From positions 434,001 through 498,000 of the forward strand of contig CAWBOV010000004.1 of NCBI GenBank assembly GCA_963790525.1: DNA of 64,000 nt, read 5' to 3'. The notes under the pieces were generated by a model, which ran no database searches, was not told the DNA's origin, and saw only the letters and a program-made list of their open reading frames with translations. Every line of letters begins with the position of its first letter. The stretch's first letter is position 1. The translations under genes were made by a program, and so were the position numbers. The stretch is from CAWBOV01 sp963790525 (GTDB lineage Bacteria > Actinomycetota > Actinomycetes > Mycobacteriales > Jatrophihabitantaceae). Positions 31,118 through 40,159 of the stretch are shown here, in pieces.

Positions 31118-32584
31118 GTGGCAGATCGGCTCTCGTCCCTCGACGTCTCGTTCCTCTACCTCGAAGGCCCGACCACCCCGATGCACGTCGGTGGCATGGC
31201 GATCTTCGACACCCCTGAGGGCGGCTTCGACTTCGACCGGTTCGTCTCGCTGATCGAGGAGCGGATCGCGCTGGTGCCCCGTTACCGGCAGAAGATCAAG
31301 CAAGTGCCCGCGCACCTCGGCAACCCGGTGTGGGTGGACGACACCGAGTTCGATCTCAGCTTCCATGTGCGCCGCTCCGCGCTTCCCCGACCCGGGTCCG
31401 ATGCGCAGTTGCGGGAACTGGTCGCTCGTCTGCAGTCCCGTCCGCTCGATCGGCACCGCCCGCTCTGGGAGATGAACCTCGTCGAGGGACTGGCGGGCAA
31501 CCGCTTCGCCATCGTCAGCAAGACCCATCACGCCATGGTGGACGGGATCAGTGCCGTCGACATCGTCGAGGTGCTGCTCGACGCCACGCCGAACCCGCGA
31601 CCCACGCACGAGGAACCCTGGCTGGCGCGGCGCGAGCCGGGATCGGTCCAACTGGTGGCCGAGGCCGTGAAGGACATCGTTGCTCGTCCGACGGCTGTAC
31701 TCGACACGATCCGGATGGGCATCAACGACGCACGAAGCACCGTCGGTCACGTCTCGGGTGCCCTGGGAGGATTGGCGTCCGCAGCTCGCATCGCGGTCAA
31801 GCCGGCGCCCTCGACTCCGCTGAACACCACGATCGGCGCTCAGCGTCGGTTCGCGGTGGCCCGCACCGACCTCGACGACTATCGGCTGGTCCGCAAGCAC
31901 ATCAACGGGACCGTCAACGACGTCGTGCTGGCTACGGTCGCCGGTGCACTGCGCGGCTGGCTGCTGTCCCGCGGTCGCTCGGTCACTCCGTCGACGAGCG
32001 TGCGCGCCCTGGTCCCCATCAGCATGCGCAAGGGCGGGCCCGGCGAGGGGGGCAACCGGGTGTCCTCGCTGCTCGTCGACCTGCCGGTGGGCGAGCCCAG
32101 TCCGCTGATGCGGCTGACCCAGGTGAGTTACGCCATGACGGCTCACAAGGAGTCCGGGCAGTCCGTCGGCGCGAGCACCCTCATCTCACTGTCCGGGTTT
32201 GCGCCGCCCACGCTGCACGCGATGGGCGCGCGGGCAGCCGGCGGGTTCAGTCGTCGGCTGTTCAACCTGGTGGTCAGCAACGTCCCCGGCCCGCAGATCC
32301 CGTTGTATGCCGCCGGAGCCCGGATGCGGGAGATGTACCCCATCGTGCCGCTGGCCGCCGGGCAGGCGGTCTCGATCGGGCTGACGTCCTATGACGGTGG
32401 CGTCTACTACGGCTTCAATGCCGACCGCGACTCGATGTACGACGTGGACACGCTGGCGGCTCTGATCGAGGAGTCGCTGGGTGAACTGGTGCTTGCGGTG
32501 TCCGAGGCTCCCGGCCCCAGACGAGCCACTGCTCACCCGATCGGAACGGGATCGCGCTCGTCGCGGTCTCGCCGGCGGCCGTGA
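31118..32584 (+). CDS. wax ester synthase/diacylglycerol acyltransferase (WS/DGAT)
   Basis: This 488-residue enzyme joins acyl-CoA to long-chain alcohols or diacylglycerol, giving wax esters or triacylglycerol storage lipid. The catalytic HHAMVDG lies at 137-143. Family segments RLSSLDVSFLYLE (N-terminus), the proline-containing VPISMRKGG region and NLVVSNVPGPQIPLY are all present. The GTG at 31118 is preferred over the ATG at 31097, because it gives the usual N-terminus and GAGG lies just before it. The stop overlaps the start of a patatin lipase by GTGA. The enzyme thus appears coupled with a lipid hydrolase. Confidence 0.93.
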   Translation: MADRLSSLDVSFLYLEGPTTPMHVGGMAIFDTPEGGFDFDRFVSLIEERIALVPRYRQKIKQVPAHLGNPVWVDDTEFDLSFHVRRSALPRPGSDAQLRELVARLQSRPLDRHRPLWEMNLVEGLAGNRFAIVSKTHHAMVDGISAVDIVEVLLDATPNPRPTHEEPWLARREPGSVQLVAEAVKDIVARPTAVLDTIRMGINDARSTVGHVSGALGGLASAARIAVKPAPSTPLNTTIGAQRRFAVARTDLDDYRLVRKHINGTVNDVVLATVAGALRGWLLSRGRSVTPSTSVRALVPISMRKGGPGEGGNRVSSLLVDLPVGEPSPLMRLTQVSYAMTAHKESGQSVGASTLISLSGFAPPTLHAMGARAAGGFSRRLFNLVVSNVPGPQIPLYAAGARMREMYPIVPLAAGQAVSIGLTSYDGGVYYGFNADRDSMYDVDTLAALIEESLGELVLAVSEAPGPRRATAHPIGTGSRSSRSRRRP

Positions 32585-33729
32585 GCGCTGCGGACGGCCT
32601 GCCTCGACTCGCTGAGTCCGCCGCGGAGGCGCAGGTCGATTCGGCGGGCGAGGGGAATGCGCGTCGGGCCCTCGTCTTCGGCGGCGGTGGCGTCCTGGGT
32701 TTCGCGTGGACGGTCGGAGCGCTGAGCGCGCTGGAGGCCGAGTTCGGGATCACGGCGACGTCGGTAGGTCTGACCGTCGGGACGTCGGCGGGGTCGATCG
32801 TCGCCGCGCTGACCGGGTGCGGGATCGGCGTCGACGTCCTGCTACGGCACCATCAGGGCGTTCCGGCGCCGGCAGATCCCACCATCGAGTGGGATTACCA
32901 GAGCGACTCCGGCGGCGCGTTGCCGCCACGCCCGGGACTGCGGCCCGGGTCACCGCGTCTGTTGCTCGACGCGGTCCGGCACCCGATGTCGGCGTCGGCG
33001 ACGATGGCGTTGACCGGATTGCTGCCGCGCGGCCGGGGGACGCTCGAGCCGATTCACGACGTCATCGCGACGGCGTCACTCGGTGGTCTGCCCGGCCTGC
33101 ACTGGCCCGAGCGGCCTCGCACCTGGATCGTGGCCACCGACTACGACAGCGGATCGCGAGTGGTCTTCGGCCGCGATGACATCCCGGCCAACCTGGCCGA
33201 GGCGGTGTGCGCCTCGTGCGCGATTCCCGCTTGGTACTCGCCGGTCGAGATCGCCGGTCGTCACTACATCGACGGTGGCACGGCGTCGAATGCGTCCGCC
33301 GACGTTGTTCTGCCGCTGGTGGAGGACGGAACGATCGACGAGGTGTTCGTGCTGGCGCCGATGGCCTCGGTGCAACTGGACCGCCCCCGGTCGCCGGTGA
33401 CCCGGCTCGAGCGGATCGTGCGCCGGGCGATCACTCGCGGCATCCAGAGCGACATCGCCCGACTGCGCGCCGCGGGTGCCCGGGTGGTCCTGCTGACGCC
33501 GGGACCCCATGACCTCGAGGTGATGGGGCCGAACCTGATGAACCCGAAGCGGCGTACCGAGGTCCTGCGCACCTCGGTGCTGACCTCGGCGGCCCAACTG
33601 CGCGAACTCCGCCTCCGCGCCGACGCCGGTGCCGCGGGGTCGATCGACGAGGCGGATTCCGTCGCGGACGCCTCGGTCGATGATGTCGATGACGGCGACG
33701 AGGTCTGGGTAGCGGGAGATCACAGATGA
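32581..33729 (+). CDS. patatin-like phospholipase/lipase
   Basis: This 382-residue patatin-fold hydrolase has the oxyanion loop GGGGVLG (34-40), the nucleophile elbow GTSAG with Ser69 (67-71) and the catalytic Asp in YIDGGTA. Patatins release fatty acids from acylglycerols or phospholipids. It is translationally coupled to the upstream WS/DGAT gene (GTGA overlap) and overlaps the next gene (ATGA). This suggests regulated turnover of neutral lipid. A mycobacterial homolog (Rv3239c) also lies near secA. The C-terminal tail is strongly acidic (about 355-380). Confidence 0.85.
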   Translation: MSAADGLPRLAESAAEAQVDSAGEGNARRALVFGGGGVLGFAWTVGALSALEAEFGITATSVGLTVGTSAGSIVAALTGCGIGVDVLLRHHQGVPAPADPTIEWDYQSDSGGALPPRPGLRPGSPRLLLDAVRHPMSASATMALTGLLPRGRGTLEPIHDVIATASLGGLPGLHWPERPRTWIVATDYDSGSRVVFGRDDIPANLAEAVCASCAIPAWYSPVEIAGRHYIDGGTASNASADVVLPLVEDGTIDEVFVLAPMASVQLDRPRSPVTRLERIVRRAITRGIQSDIARLRAAGARVVLLTPGPHDLEVMGPNLMNPKRRTEVLRTSVLTSAAQLRELRLRADAGAAGSIDEADSVADASVDDVDDGDEVWVAGDHR

Positions 33730-34220
33730 CTCGCGTCTACATACCGGCGACGATGACGTTGCTGGCACAGATCCACGGGGCTGGTGCGGTCACCGACGTC
33801 CCGATCACCGCCTTCGCGGTCACGGACGGCATTCGCGAGTGGTACCACGACGATGACGTGGACGAGTTGGAGTACGCCGCGAATGGGCAGGCAGTGCGCG
33901 CATCGCTGCGACTCCTCGACGCCGATCCGAGAGCGCCTCGTCGGCGTGTCGTGCTGTCTGCCGACGTCGCCGAGTCGGCGGTCACCGTGCACGACGATCT
34001 GGAACGTGGTGCGGTGCGGATAGCGCAACCAGTGCCGTTGAGTGCTGTCGTCGCGGTCCACGTCGATGACCTCGATGCGCAGTCGACGGTGGCGGCCGCT
34101 GCGGCGGCGACCCTCGAGGCCGATCTCGGCAGCGAGTCCGCACAGTCTGCGGTCGATGACGCGGAGGGGTACGAGCTGTCGTGGTACGGAGTGCAGGAGC
34201 TCGCAGACCTGCTCGCCTGA
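33726..34220 (+). CDS. DUF6912 family protein
   Basis: This 164-residue protein matches actinobacterial DUF6912 by its opening TRVYIPATMTLLAQI, AFAVTDGIREWY, and the following DVDELEYAA segment. No function is known. An Ala-rich C-terminal half is acidic. Its ATG overlaps the patatin stop by four bases, so it is the third gene of an overlapping operon with WS/DGAT and patatin. Family assignment is by recollection of the conserved opening. It is convergent with the FHA-EssC gene. Confidence 0.75.
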   Translation: MTRVYIPATMTLLAQIHGAGAVTDVPITAFAVTDGIREWYHDDDVDELEYAANGQAVRASLRLLDADPRAPRRRVVLSADVAESAVTVHDDLERGAVRIAQPVPLSAVVAVHVDDLDAQSTVAAAAAATLEADLGSESAQSAVDDAEGYELSWYGVQELADLLA

Positions 34221-34286
34221 TTCGCGCTGGTCCGGCTCCGTCTCCGGCTGCCGCGATCACGACTTCCGTCGGCACGGGCTGACCGG

Positions 34287-37200
34287 TCACGGTAGGCACA
34301 CCTGGATCGGGATGAGGTCGCGGACCGGCTCGCCGCGGCCATCCATAGCCGAGCCATCGGCGAGTAGCACCCCGCGCCCGGGGCTGAGTCCCGCCCGGCT
34401 CGATGGCAGGCGTACGCCGAGCAGGTCGCCGTCGCCGGCGCCCGGGTGGAGTAGCAGCCCCTGGCGCGATCGCTTCACCTCCGCGGCCAAGCCGCGGAAC
34501 GTGACGGCGAGATCGTCGTTGCGGCCGGCAGCGACCACCGACAGGTTCGGCGCCTCGTGAGCGACGATGTAGGTCAACGCCTCGCCGACCGCCGAATCGG
34601 TCATCCGCTCGGTGTCGTCGGCGAGTAGGACGGGCCGAGGCGTCGTCAGTACAGCGAGGGCGCGCGTCCACGAATCATCGCCGATCGTCGAATCGGGCGC
34701 GAGCGTGCACATTCCGGCGGCGAGAGCGATCGCACCCAATGCTGTCCGGGCATGCGCGCAGATGATCAGCGAAGCGCCCTGTGCGTGCAGTTGTTTCGCG
34801 ATAAGGATCAATGTCGTGGTGCGGCCGGATCGGGGCGGACCGGCAATGAGCATTCTGGTGCCGGTCCCGACCAGGGCGACCGAGATCGCGTCCGCCGCGT
34901 CACCGCCCGCACCCAAGACCTGCACCGTGCCGTTCTCGGGCCCGCGCGCGAGGGCGGGTTGTCTGCCACCGCGGTTGCGGACGAGATCGGAGAGGAAGAC
35001 ACGCGAAGGAAGTGGCCGCACGACGATGGGCCCGGCGGGATCGGTCAGGTTCTTGCCTGCGTGGACGGCAGGGCCGGCGTTGCTGCTTCGGCCCGGTGCA
35101 TCGGGGTCTGCGAGCCGTCGTGCTGCCTCGACGATGTCGTCGAGCTGGCTGCCTTGCGCCGACGCCTCCGGATTCGGACCCAGAACAGCTAGTTGCAGCT
35201 CGCACAACTCACTCGCATCAACCGCTCGACCTTGCGGGACGATGTCGGGTACAGCTCGAGCCGGGATTCCAGCGAGCGCGTAGTCGCCGCGGTCGGCAAG
35301 CCCGAGGACCAGCCTGCGCGTCGCTGCGCCCGACAATCGGGCCGACAGCGCGGATCTGTCTCCGGTCACCATGACGGTCAAGCCCGCAGCGGCGCCCTCG
35401 CGCATCAGCCGGAGGAGAGTGTCGACACCCCTTCCCAGGTGGACCTCCTCCGTACACGCCAGGAATCCCTCCCATCCATCGAGGACCAGCAGCTGTGCGG
35501 GCATGAGTTCGCCCATCTCCATGGCCTCCGCCAGAGAACCCACACCTAGTGCGGCCAACCTGGCCAGACGCTCGGCGAGGGAGTCGTCCAGCAACTCGAG
35601 CAGTCGGTCCACCGTTTCCGGAGCATCCCTGCCGACCGCGGCGCCGCAGTGCGGTGCCGCGGCGACGCGAGGTAGGGCGCCACCAGCGCAGTCGATGACG
35701 TAGAGGTGGACCTGGTGCGGTGCCAGCCGATGCACGGCCATGGCCGCCGCGGTTCTCAGTGCGCTCGTGCGGCCGGACCGTGGTCCACCGGCGATCACCA
35801 GACTCCCACCGGTCGCAAGGTCGATCGCGAACGGCGCCTGGGACTGATTCCCGGGACGATCGACAAGGCCGAGCGGCAGCTCATAGGCGCCGCAGGGCGG
35901 GAGCCCATTCACGTCAACGGTGTCCGGCAGCGGCGGCAACCACGGACGCGGCGGAGTCGGCTCGTGAACCGTCTGTGCCGCAAGCCGGATCTGTTCCACC
36001 AGCATCTGCAGGTCGGTCTGCGCGGTGACCTGCGGTGGCGACGCGAGATCCGGCAGCTCCCCCCACGGTCCGAGCGGGACCACCTCGATGGAGTCCGTCC
36101 GCGTGGCTCGACCACCGACCCTCGCCACCTGGAGCTCAGCCAGCATCTGCCCGGTGCGGACGTAGGCACGGCCCGGAGTGTCCTGATCGATCGACGCGGC
36201 TTCCGGGCTACCGAGCACGTCGGTGGACTCCGCCCCATCTGTGACTCGCAACGCCACGCGCAGGCTGGTGTTCGCACGGATCTCGGGGGAGACGACCCCG
36301 GCCGGGCGCTGAGTCGCGAGCACGAGATGCACACCCAGCGAGCGCCCCCGCTGCGCGATGCCGACCAGTCCCGTGACGAAGTCCGGGAGGTCCTCGGCGA
36401 GTGCCGCGAACTCGTCGACCACGATGACGAGGCGACCGACCGGCAGCATCCGGTGCGAGGGACTCCGGCGGTAGCTGTCCACATCGCTTGTGCCTGCGGC
36501 CGAGAACAACGCCTCCCGCCGTCTGAGTTCGGCAGCGAGCGACAGCAGCGCACGTTCGGTGAGGTGGGCGTCGAGGTCGGTGACGAGTCCGGCTGTATGG
36601 GGGAGCGCCGCGCATTCCGCGAACGCCGCACCGCCCTTGTAGTCGATCAGGATGAGCTGTAGGTCGGGTGGTGCACAGCTGAGTGCAAGGCCGAGTACCA
36701 ACGTTTGAAGTAGTTCGGATTTGCCCGCGCCGGTGGTCCCGGCCACCAACGCGTGAGGGCCGTCTCGCGCGAGATCGAGCGTGAGCACGCCTTCGTGGGA
36801 CACGCCGAGCGTCGCGCGGGGTCGGCCATCGCCTTCCCGCCAGCCGCCGACGATTGCGTCCACCGCAGGGGGAGCGACGCCTTCCGGGTCGTCGCCGGAG
36901 ATGAGCTCGACCAGTCGGACTGAGCGGGGTAGCGCAGCAGCGGCCTCCGAACCAGGATCGGTCAACGGTGCGAGCGCTCGCGACAAGGCTTCGGCCCACT
37001 CGGCGTCGACGCGGTCGGCGACGAAGTACTGGTCGCCGGCACCGGAGACACTGCGCGAGCGCAGCTGAACGCGCGTGCCGGTCTCACCGGACAGGGAGGC
37101 GACGGAGACGCAGGCCGGAGGGAGTCGGCGTTCCTCATCGTCGATGCACACCGCGGTGATGCCGAGCGGCGGGCCGTCTGTCAGCAACCTCGACAGGCCG

Positions 37201-38696
37201 GCGGTGTCGGCGAACCGGGATGCCCGATCGAGCAGCAGAACGAGCCACGTTCCGGTCCAGGCTCCGTTCCTCGTCCGGTCCACAGCAGCGCGCTCATCCA
37301 GGACTGCCAGCAGCTGATTGACGAGTCCCTGGCGCGCGTCGTCTGTGCGTGCGACCACACGGCCCGGACGCATGGGGGGCGACAGGTGTGGGAGCCAGCG
37401 CAGCCAACGCCACGATTCGTGCGCGTCGTCATCGAGCAGAACGAACACGCTCACATCCGAAGGCGAGTGCAGCGCCGCCAGCTGACCGACGGCCCAGCGT
37501 GCGACTCCTCGAACGATCGACTCGGGGCCGCAGAGACCCACAGGTCCGAGCCGCAGATCGGCCAGTACGGGGACCGCCGAGAGGATGGGTGGCGCGAGCC
37601 GGTGCGAACCTCGGCGCAGATCCACGTCAGCGGCGACATCACCCAATCCGATGCGAAGGTCGAGGAAGTCCTCGTCCGTCGATCGACGCTCCCAGATGCG
37701 CGCATTCGGAGTGCGCACGATCTCGGCAACGGCAGCAGGATCGGGATGCCGGCGTCTGCGGAACTCGGTCTCGGCTCGTGCCGCGGTCGACGCAGCCGCG
37801 TCTGCCTCCTGCTCCTGGATCCGACGGTCGAGTCTGCCCCTCCGGCGCACACGCCTCCCGGTGATGCGTTCTCCGATCGATGTGCCCAGCATCAGCAGCG
37901 GTGACAGCAACGCGAAAGCCAAGAACTGCGGGTTATGCATCACCTCGGCGAGGGCTACGCCTCCCAGCGCCGGCAGCGCGGCCGCCACCCACGGTAGGGA
38001 AGCGGCTGCCGGATTCCGCTCGGGATCGGGGTAGACGATGTCGGACGGGGCAGGGCGCACGGCCAGTCGTGGCGGTCTATTGACGAGCAGGTGCCCGTCC
38101 GGCCCGAGGCTGGTCGCGGCGGCAGGCGTGTCGACGGCGACGACGCTGATGACGTTCTCACCGATGCGCACGTAAGCCTCGAGAGGTAGGGCCTGTCCTT
38201 CAGCGCCGATGAGCGATGCCGCTCCGCCTGCGGCGGGGAGTGCCCAGGTCCCGTTGGTCGAACCCAGATCGTGCAACCACACGTCCGAGACATTGATCGT
38301 CAACTCGGCGTGATAGCGGGAGGTGTCTGCGTCGTCGAGATGGACATCGCAGTCCGGCGACCGACCGATGGTCGTCCTTCCTCGCCGAAGCGGCACGATC
38401 AGTCCGGCGTCGGGGCCGCAGACGACGTGCAGGCGGAGTACTGCGTCGGCGGCCGGCGCCCGCGGTCCAGGTGCTGCGACATGGACGACGCTTCCCGCGC
38501 GCAGGCCGGGACCGGCGAGGAGCGCCGTGTCCGGGAGGGCTCGGCTCCCTGACCACAGGACGGGAGGCGACGCGCCGGACTCCTCGTCGCAGACCACCCG
38601 CGTACGGACAGCAGCGAGGGTCGTGCCCATGGGCGCGCGGAGCTCGACATCGCGGTCGACATCACCGGGCAGACGAAGAGTGAGCGGGATACGCAT
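34287..38696 (-). CDS. FHA-domain EssC/EccC-type FtsK-SpoIIIE ATPase (type VII-like secretion)
   Basis: From the ATG at 38696 the protein is 1469 residues. In order: a ubiquitin-like region (about 1-75); an FHA domain (about 90-160; TIGRSPDCDVHL, SRYHAEL and LGSTNGT); two membrane helices (about 232-275); and three FtsK/SpoIIIE ATPase modules. Module 1 has an intact Walker A, GTTGAGKS (near 650), and Walker B VIVVDEFA. Modules 2 (near 966, GGPRSGRTS) and 3 (near 1284, GPPRSGRTT) have Arg in place of the P-loop Lys and weak Walker B motifs. This layout is EssC-like (Firmicutes T7SSb) rather than the mycobacterial EccCa/b form. It is divergent from a WXG100 gene. No EccB, EccD, EccE or mycosin gene is adjacent. 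A start at 38705 or 38747 is also possible. Confidence 0.85.
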   Translation of the reverse strand: MRIPLTLRLPGDVDRDVELRAPMGTTLAAVRTRVVCDEESGASPPVLWSGSRALPDTALLAGPGLRAGSVVHVAAPGPRAPAADAVLRLHVVCGPDAGLIVPLRRGRTTIGRSPDCDVHLDDADTSRYHAELTINVSDVWLHDLGSTNGTWALPAAGGAASLIGAEGQALPLEAYVRIGENVISVVAVDTPAAATSLGPDGHLLVNRPPRLAVRPAPSDIVYPDPERNPAAASLPWVAAALPALGGVALAEVMHNPQFLAFALLSPLLMLGTSIGERITGRRVRRRGRLDRRIQEQEADAAASTAARAETEFRRRRHPDPAAVAEIVRTPNARIWERRSTDEDFLDLRIGLGDVAADVDLRRGSHRLAPPILSAVPVLADLRLGPVGLCGPESIVRGVARWAVGQLAALHSPSDVSVFVLLDDDAHESWRWLRWLPHLSPPMRPGRVVARTDDARQGLVNQLLAVLDERAAVDRTRNGAWTGTWLVLLLDRASRFADTAGLSRLLTDGPPLGITAVCIDDEERRLPPACVSVASLSGETGTRVQLRSRSVSGAGDQYFVADRVDAEWAEALSRALAPLTDPGSEAAAALPRSVRLVELISGDDPEGVAPPAVDAIVGGWREGDGRPRATLGVSHEGVLTLDLARDGPHALVAGTTGAGKSELLQTLVLGLALSCAPPDLQLILIDYKGGAAFAECAALPHTAGLVTDLDAHLTERALLSLAAELRRREALFSAAGTSDVDSYRRSPSHRMLPVGRLVIVVDEFAALAEDLPDFVTGLVGIAQRGRSLGVHLVLATQRPAGVVSPEIRANTSLRVALRVTDGAESTDVLGSPEAASIDQDTPGRAYVRTGQMLAELQVARVGGRATRTDSIEVVPLGPWGELPDLASPPQVTAQTDLQMLVEQIRLAAQTVHEPTPPRPWLPPLPDTVDVNGLPPCGAYELPLGLVDRPGNQSQAPFAIDLATGGSLVIAGGPRSGRTSALRTAAAMAVHRLAPHQVHLYVIDCAGGALPRVAAAPHCGAAVGRDAPETVDRLLELLDDSLAERLARLAALGVGSLAEAMEMGELMPAQLLVLDGWEGFLACTEEVHLGRGVDTLLRLMREGAAAGLTVMVTGDRSALSARLSGAATRRLVLGLADRGDYALAGIPARAVPDIVPQGRAVDASELCELQLAVLGPNPEASAQGSQLDDIVEAARRLADPDAPGRSSNAGPAVHAGKNLTDPAGPIVVRPLPSRVFLSDLVRNRGGRQPALARGPENGTVQVLGAGGDAADAISVALVGTGTRMLIAGPPRSGRTTTLILIAKQLHAQGASLIICAHARTALGAIALAAGMCTLAPDSTIGDDSWTRALAVLTTPRPVLLADDTERMTDSAVGEALTYIVAHEAPNLSVVAAGRNDDLAVTFRGLAAEVKRSRQGLLLHPGAGDGDLLGVRLPSSRAGLSPGRGVLLADGSAMDGRGEPVRDLIPIQVCLP

Positions 38697-38703
38697 AACC
38701 GAC

Positions 38704-38709
38704 ATTATG
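38704..38709 (-). promoter_or_regulatory. -10 hexamer for leaderless FHA-EssC gene
   Basis: On the reverse strand CATAAT is followed by seven bases and ATG at 38696. No ribosome site precedes this ATG, so a leaderless start is inferred. Confidence 0.4.
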
Positions 38710-38738
38710 GCCACTGAGGGCGTGGTGGCGGAATGACC

Positions 38739-38774
38739 TGTGGACAAACCGGCGAGGAGCCAGAGTTATCCACA
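38739..38774. promoter_or_regulatory. two opposed consensus DnaA boxes between T7SS-like genes
   Basis: TTGTCCACA on the reverse strand (38739-38747) and TTATCCACA on the forward strand (38766-38774) form an inverted pair 18 bases apart. Both match DnaA-box consensus sequences exactly. They lie in the divergent promoter region of the FHA-EssC and WXG100 genes. No dnaA, dnaN or AT-rich unwinding region is present, so this is not the replication origin. A regulatory or DnaA-titration site is possible. Confidence 0.5.
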
Positions 38775-38854
38775 GGACCGCCGATCTCGGTGCGATGCGA
38801 CGAGGCCTGGCCGTACGGTCTGCCGTGTCAATCCGATTCGCCTGAAAGGAAAAG

Positions 38855-39145
38855 ATGATGCTGAAGGTCTCACCAGAACAATTGACGGCACTGTCAGGAA
38901 CCGTGCACCGAACGGCGACCGACGTTGCCGGCGCCCACAGTGCACTGAAGGCTCAGCTGTCGCCGCTGTTCGGTGCGGACTGGTCGGGCGCCGCTGCAAC
39001 ACAGTTCCAGTTGCTGTACGACCAGTTCGACCAGCACGCCAAGGGGTTGAACCAGGCGCTGAGCGGGATCGGGACGCTGCTGAACGGCGCCGGGACCAGC
39101 TATGCCAGCGCTGAACAGCAGATTGCCGCATCCTTCCGATCCTGA
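38855..39145 (+). CDS. WXG100-family secretion substrate
   Basis: This 96-residue protein has the ESAT-6/WXG100 form: two helices joined by a WSG turn at 43-45. A YxxxE export signal (Tyr83, Glu87) sits near the C-terminus. Such proteins are secreted through type VII systems, usually as dimers. The only secretion gene here is the divergent FHA-EssC ATPase, so this is probably its substrate or core partner. A GAAAGGAAAAG ribosome site precedes the tandem ATGs at 38855 and 38858. As a single copy, it may form a homodimer, as in Firmicutes EsxA. Confidence 0.88.
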   Translation: MMLKVSPEQLTALSGTVHRTATDVAGAHSALKAQLSPLFGADWSGAAATQFQLLYDQFDQHAKGLNQALSGIGTLLNGAGTSYASAEQQIAASFRS

Positions 39146-39164
39146 CGGTGCCCGGGTACGCCAG

Positions 39165-39188
39165 ATCCGGGGATCCGGGGATCCGAGG
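39165..39188. repeat. 8-bp tandem repeat, three copies
   Basis: ATCCGGGG at 39165-39172 and 39173-39180 is followed by ATCCGAGG at 39181-39188. It lies in the short gap between the convergent WXG100 and HTTM genes. Confidence 0.6.
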
Positions 39189-39208
39189 ACCAGACCATCG
39201 CCGCGCCG

Positions 39209-40159
39209 TCAGCGTGTGGTTCGCGGGGAAATCGAGGACACATCGGGGCGGGCCTCGGGTTGGGTTCGCTCGGGAGTCAGACGTCGAATCCCGGCCCGGA
39301 CTGCTACTCGTTCCCACGGGATGAATGCGCAGATCGCGATGCAATGAGGCAAGAAGATGATCGTCACTCCGGCGAACACGGTGATGTGGAAGCCCCACAG
39401 TCCGATGGCGACGGCCGTTCTGGCACGGTCGCTCCGTGCCAGGAGCACCAGCGGCGACAGCAGTTCCAGTCCGATCATGGCGAACTGCATCGGAACGAGG
39501 AGGTGGGGCTTGTCGATGAGCCAGTGCGAGAGCGGTGTCGATCGGCGCAGCAGCGCGCGTTCGAGTATCGCGCCGGTCGGCCAGTTCCAGCCGCCGAATC
39601 GGATCTTCGCCCATGCTGCATAGAAATACGTCAGGACCACGGCGATCTGGATGCATCGCAGCGACCATGCCGCCGGAACGGAAAGGCGCCGATCCTGCCA
39701 GCGAGCGCTGCCGATCGTCGGCAGGACGGCCAGGGTGACGAGAAAGGCGAACCGGTCGTGATCGACCTTCCCGTAGGACATGGCCACAAGCATCCAGTCG
39801 AGATACAGGATGGCGGTCACGGCTCCGAGCACGCGCGGTGCCAGCCCGAATGCGCTCGTGGCGGCGGCGAGGACCAGCGCGATCGCAAGAATGGTGGTCG
39901 ATCGCTCGGTCGGCGTCGGCAGGTGCAGCAGGCGTTCGATGAACAACGGGTGGTAGAGCACCGATCCGAGGCGAGCATGCCCTCGTATCCAGGATTGTCC
40001 CAGCGCGACGTCGACCGGGATGAAGAGATAGACGATGACTCGCAAGCGAGCGATCCGGGACAGCGGCACTGGATCGAACCACCACGAGGCGCGCGCCCGA
40101 TCTCCGCCGCCGGGGGTCACGCCAGGATGTCGTCCGACGGATGCAACGTCGGTGCTCAC
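39209..40159 (-). CDS. HTTM-domain membrane protein (vitamin K carboxylase-like fold)
   Basis: This 316-residue integral membrane protein has several helices (for example LAIALVLAAATSAFGLA, VAIGLWGFHITVFAGVTIIFL in part). HTTM-family signatures DHDRFAFLVTLAVLP and YFYAAWAKIRFGGWNWPTG are visible. HTTM domains are related to the membrane domain of vitamin K-dependent gamma-carboxylase; bacterial roles are largely unknown. The GTG at 40159 overlaps the stop of its small upstream partner by GTGA. Such HTTM/partner pairs recur in actinobacteria. Its position next to CorA and a type VII-like locus may or may not be functional. Confidence 0.75.
   Translation of the reverse strand: MSTDVASVGRHPGVTPGGGDRARASWWFDPVPLSRIARLRVIVYLFIPVDVALGQSWIRGHARLGSVLYHPLFIERLLHLPTPTERSTTILAIALVLAAATSAFGLAPRVLGAVTAILYLDWMLVAMSYGKVDHDRFAFLVTLAVLPTIGSARWQDRRLSVPAAWSLRCIQIAVVLTYFYAAWAKIRFGGWNWPTGAILERALLRRSTPLSHWLIDKPHLLVPMQFAMIGLELLSPLVLLARSDRARTAVAIGLWGFHITVFAGVTIIFLPHCIAICAFIPWERVAVRAGIRRLTPERTQPEARPDVSSISPRTTR

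Noticed and set aside
38739..38774. replication origin (DnaA boxes)
   Set aside because: Only two boxes, no AT-rich unwinding region and no dnaA, dnaN, gyrB or rpmH nearby.
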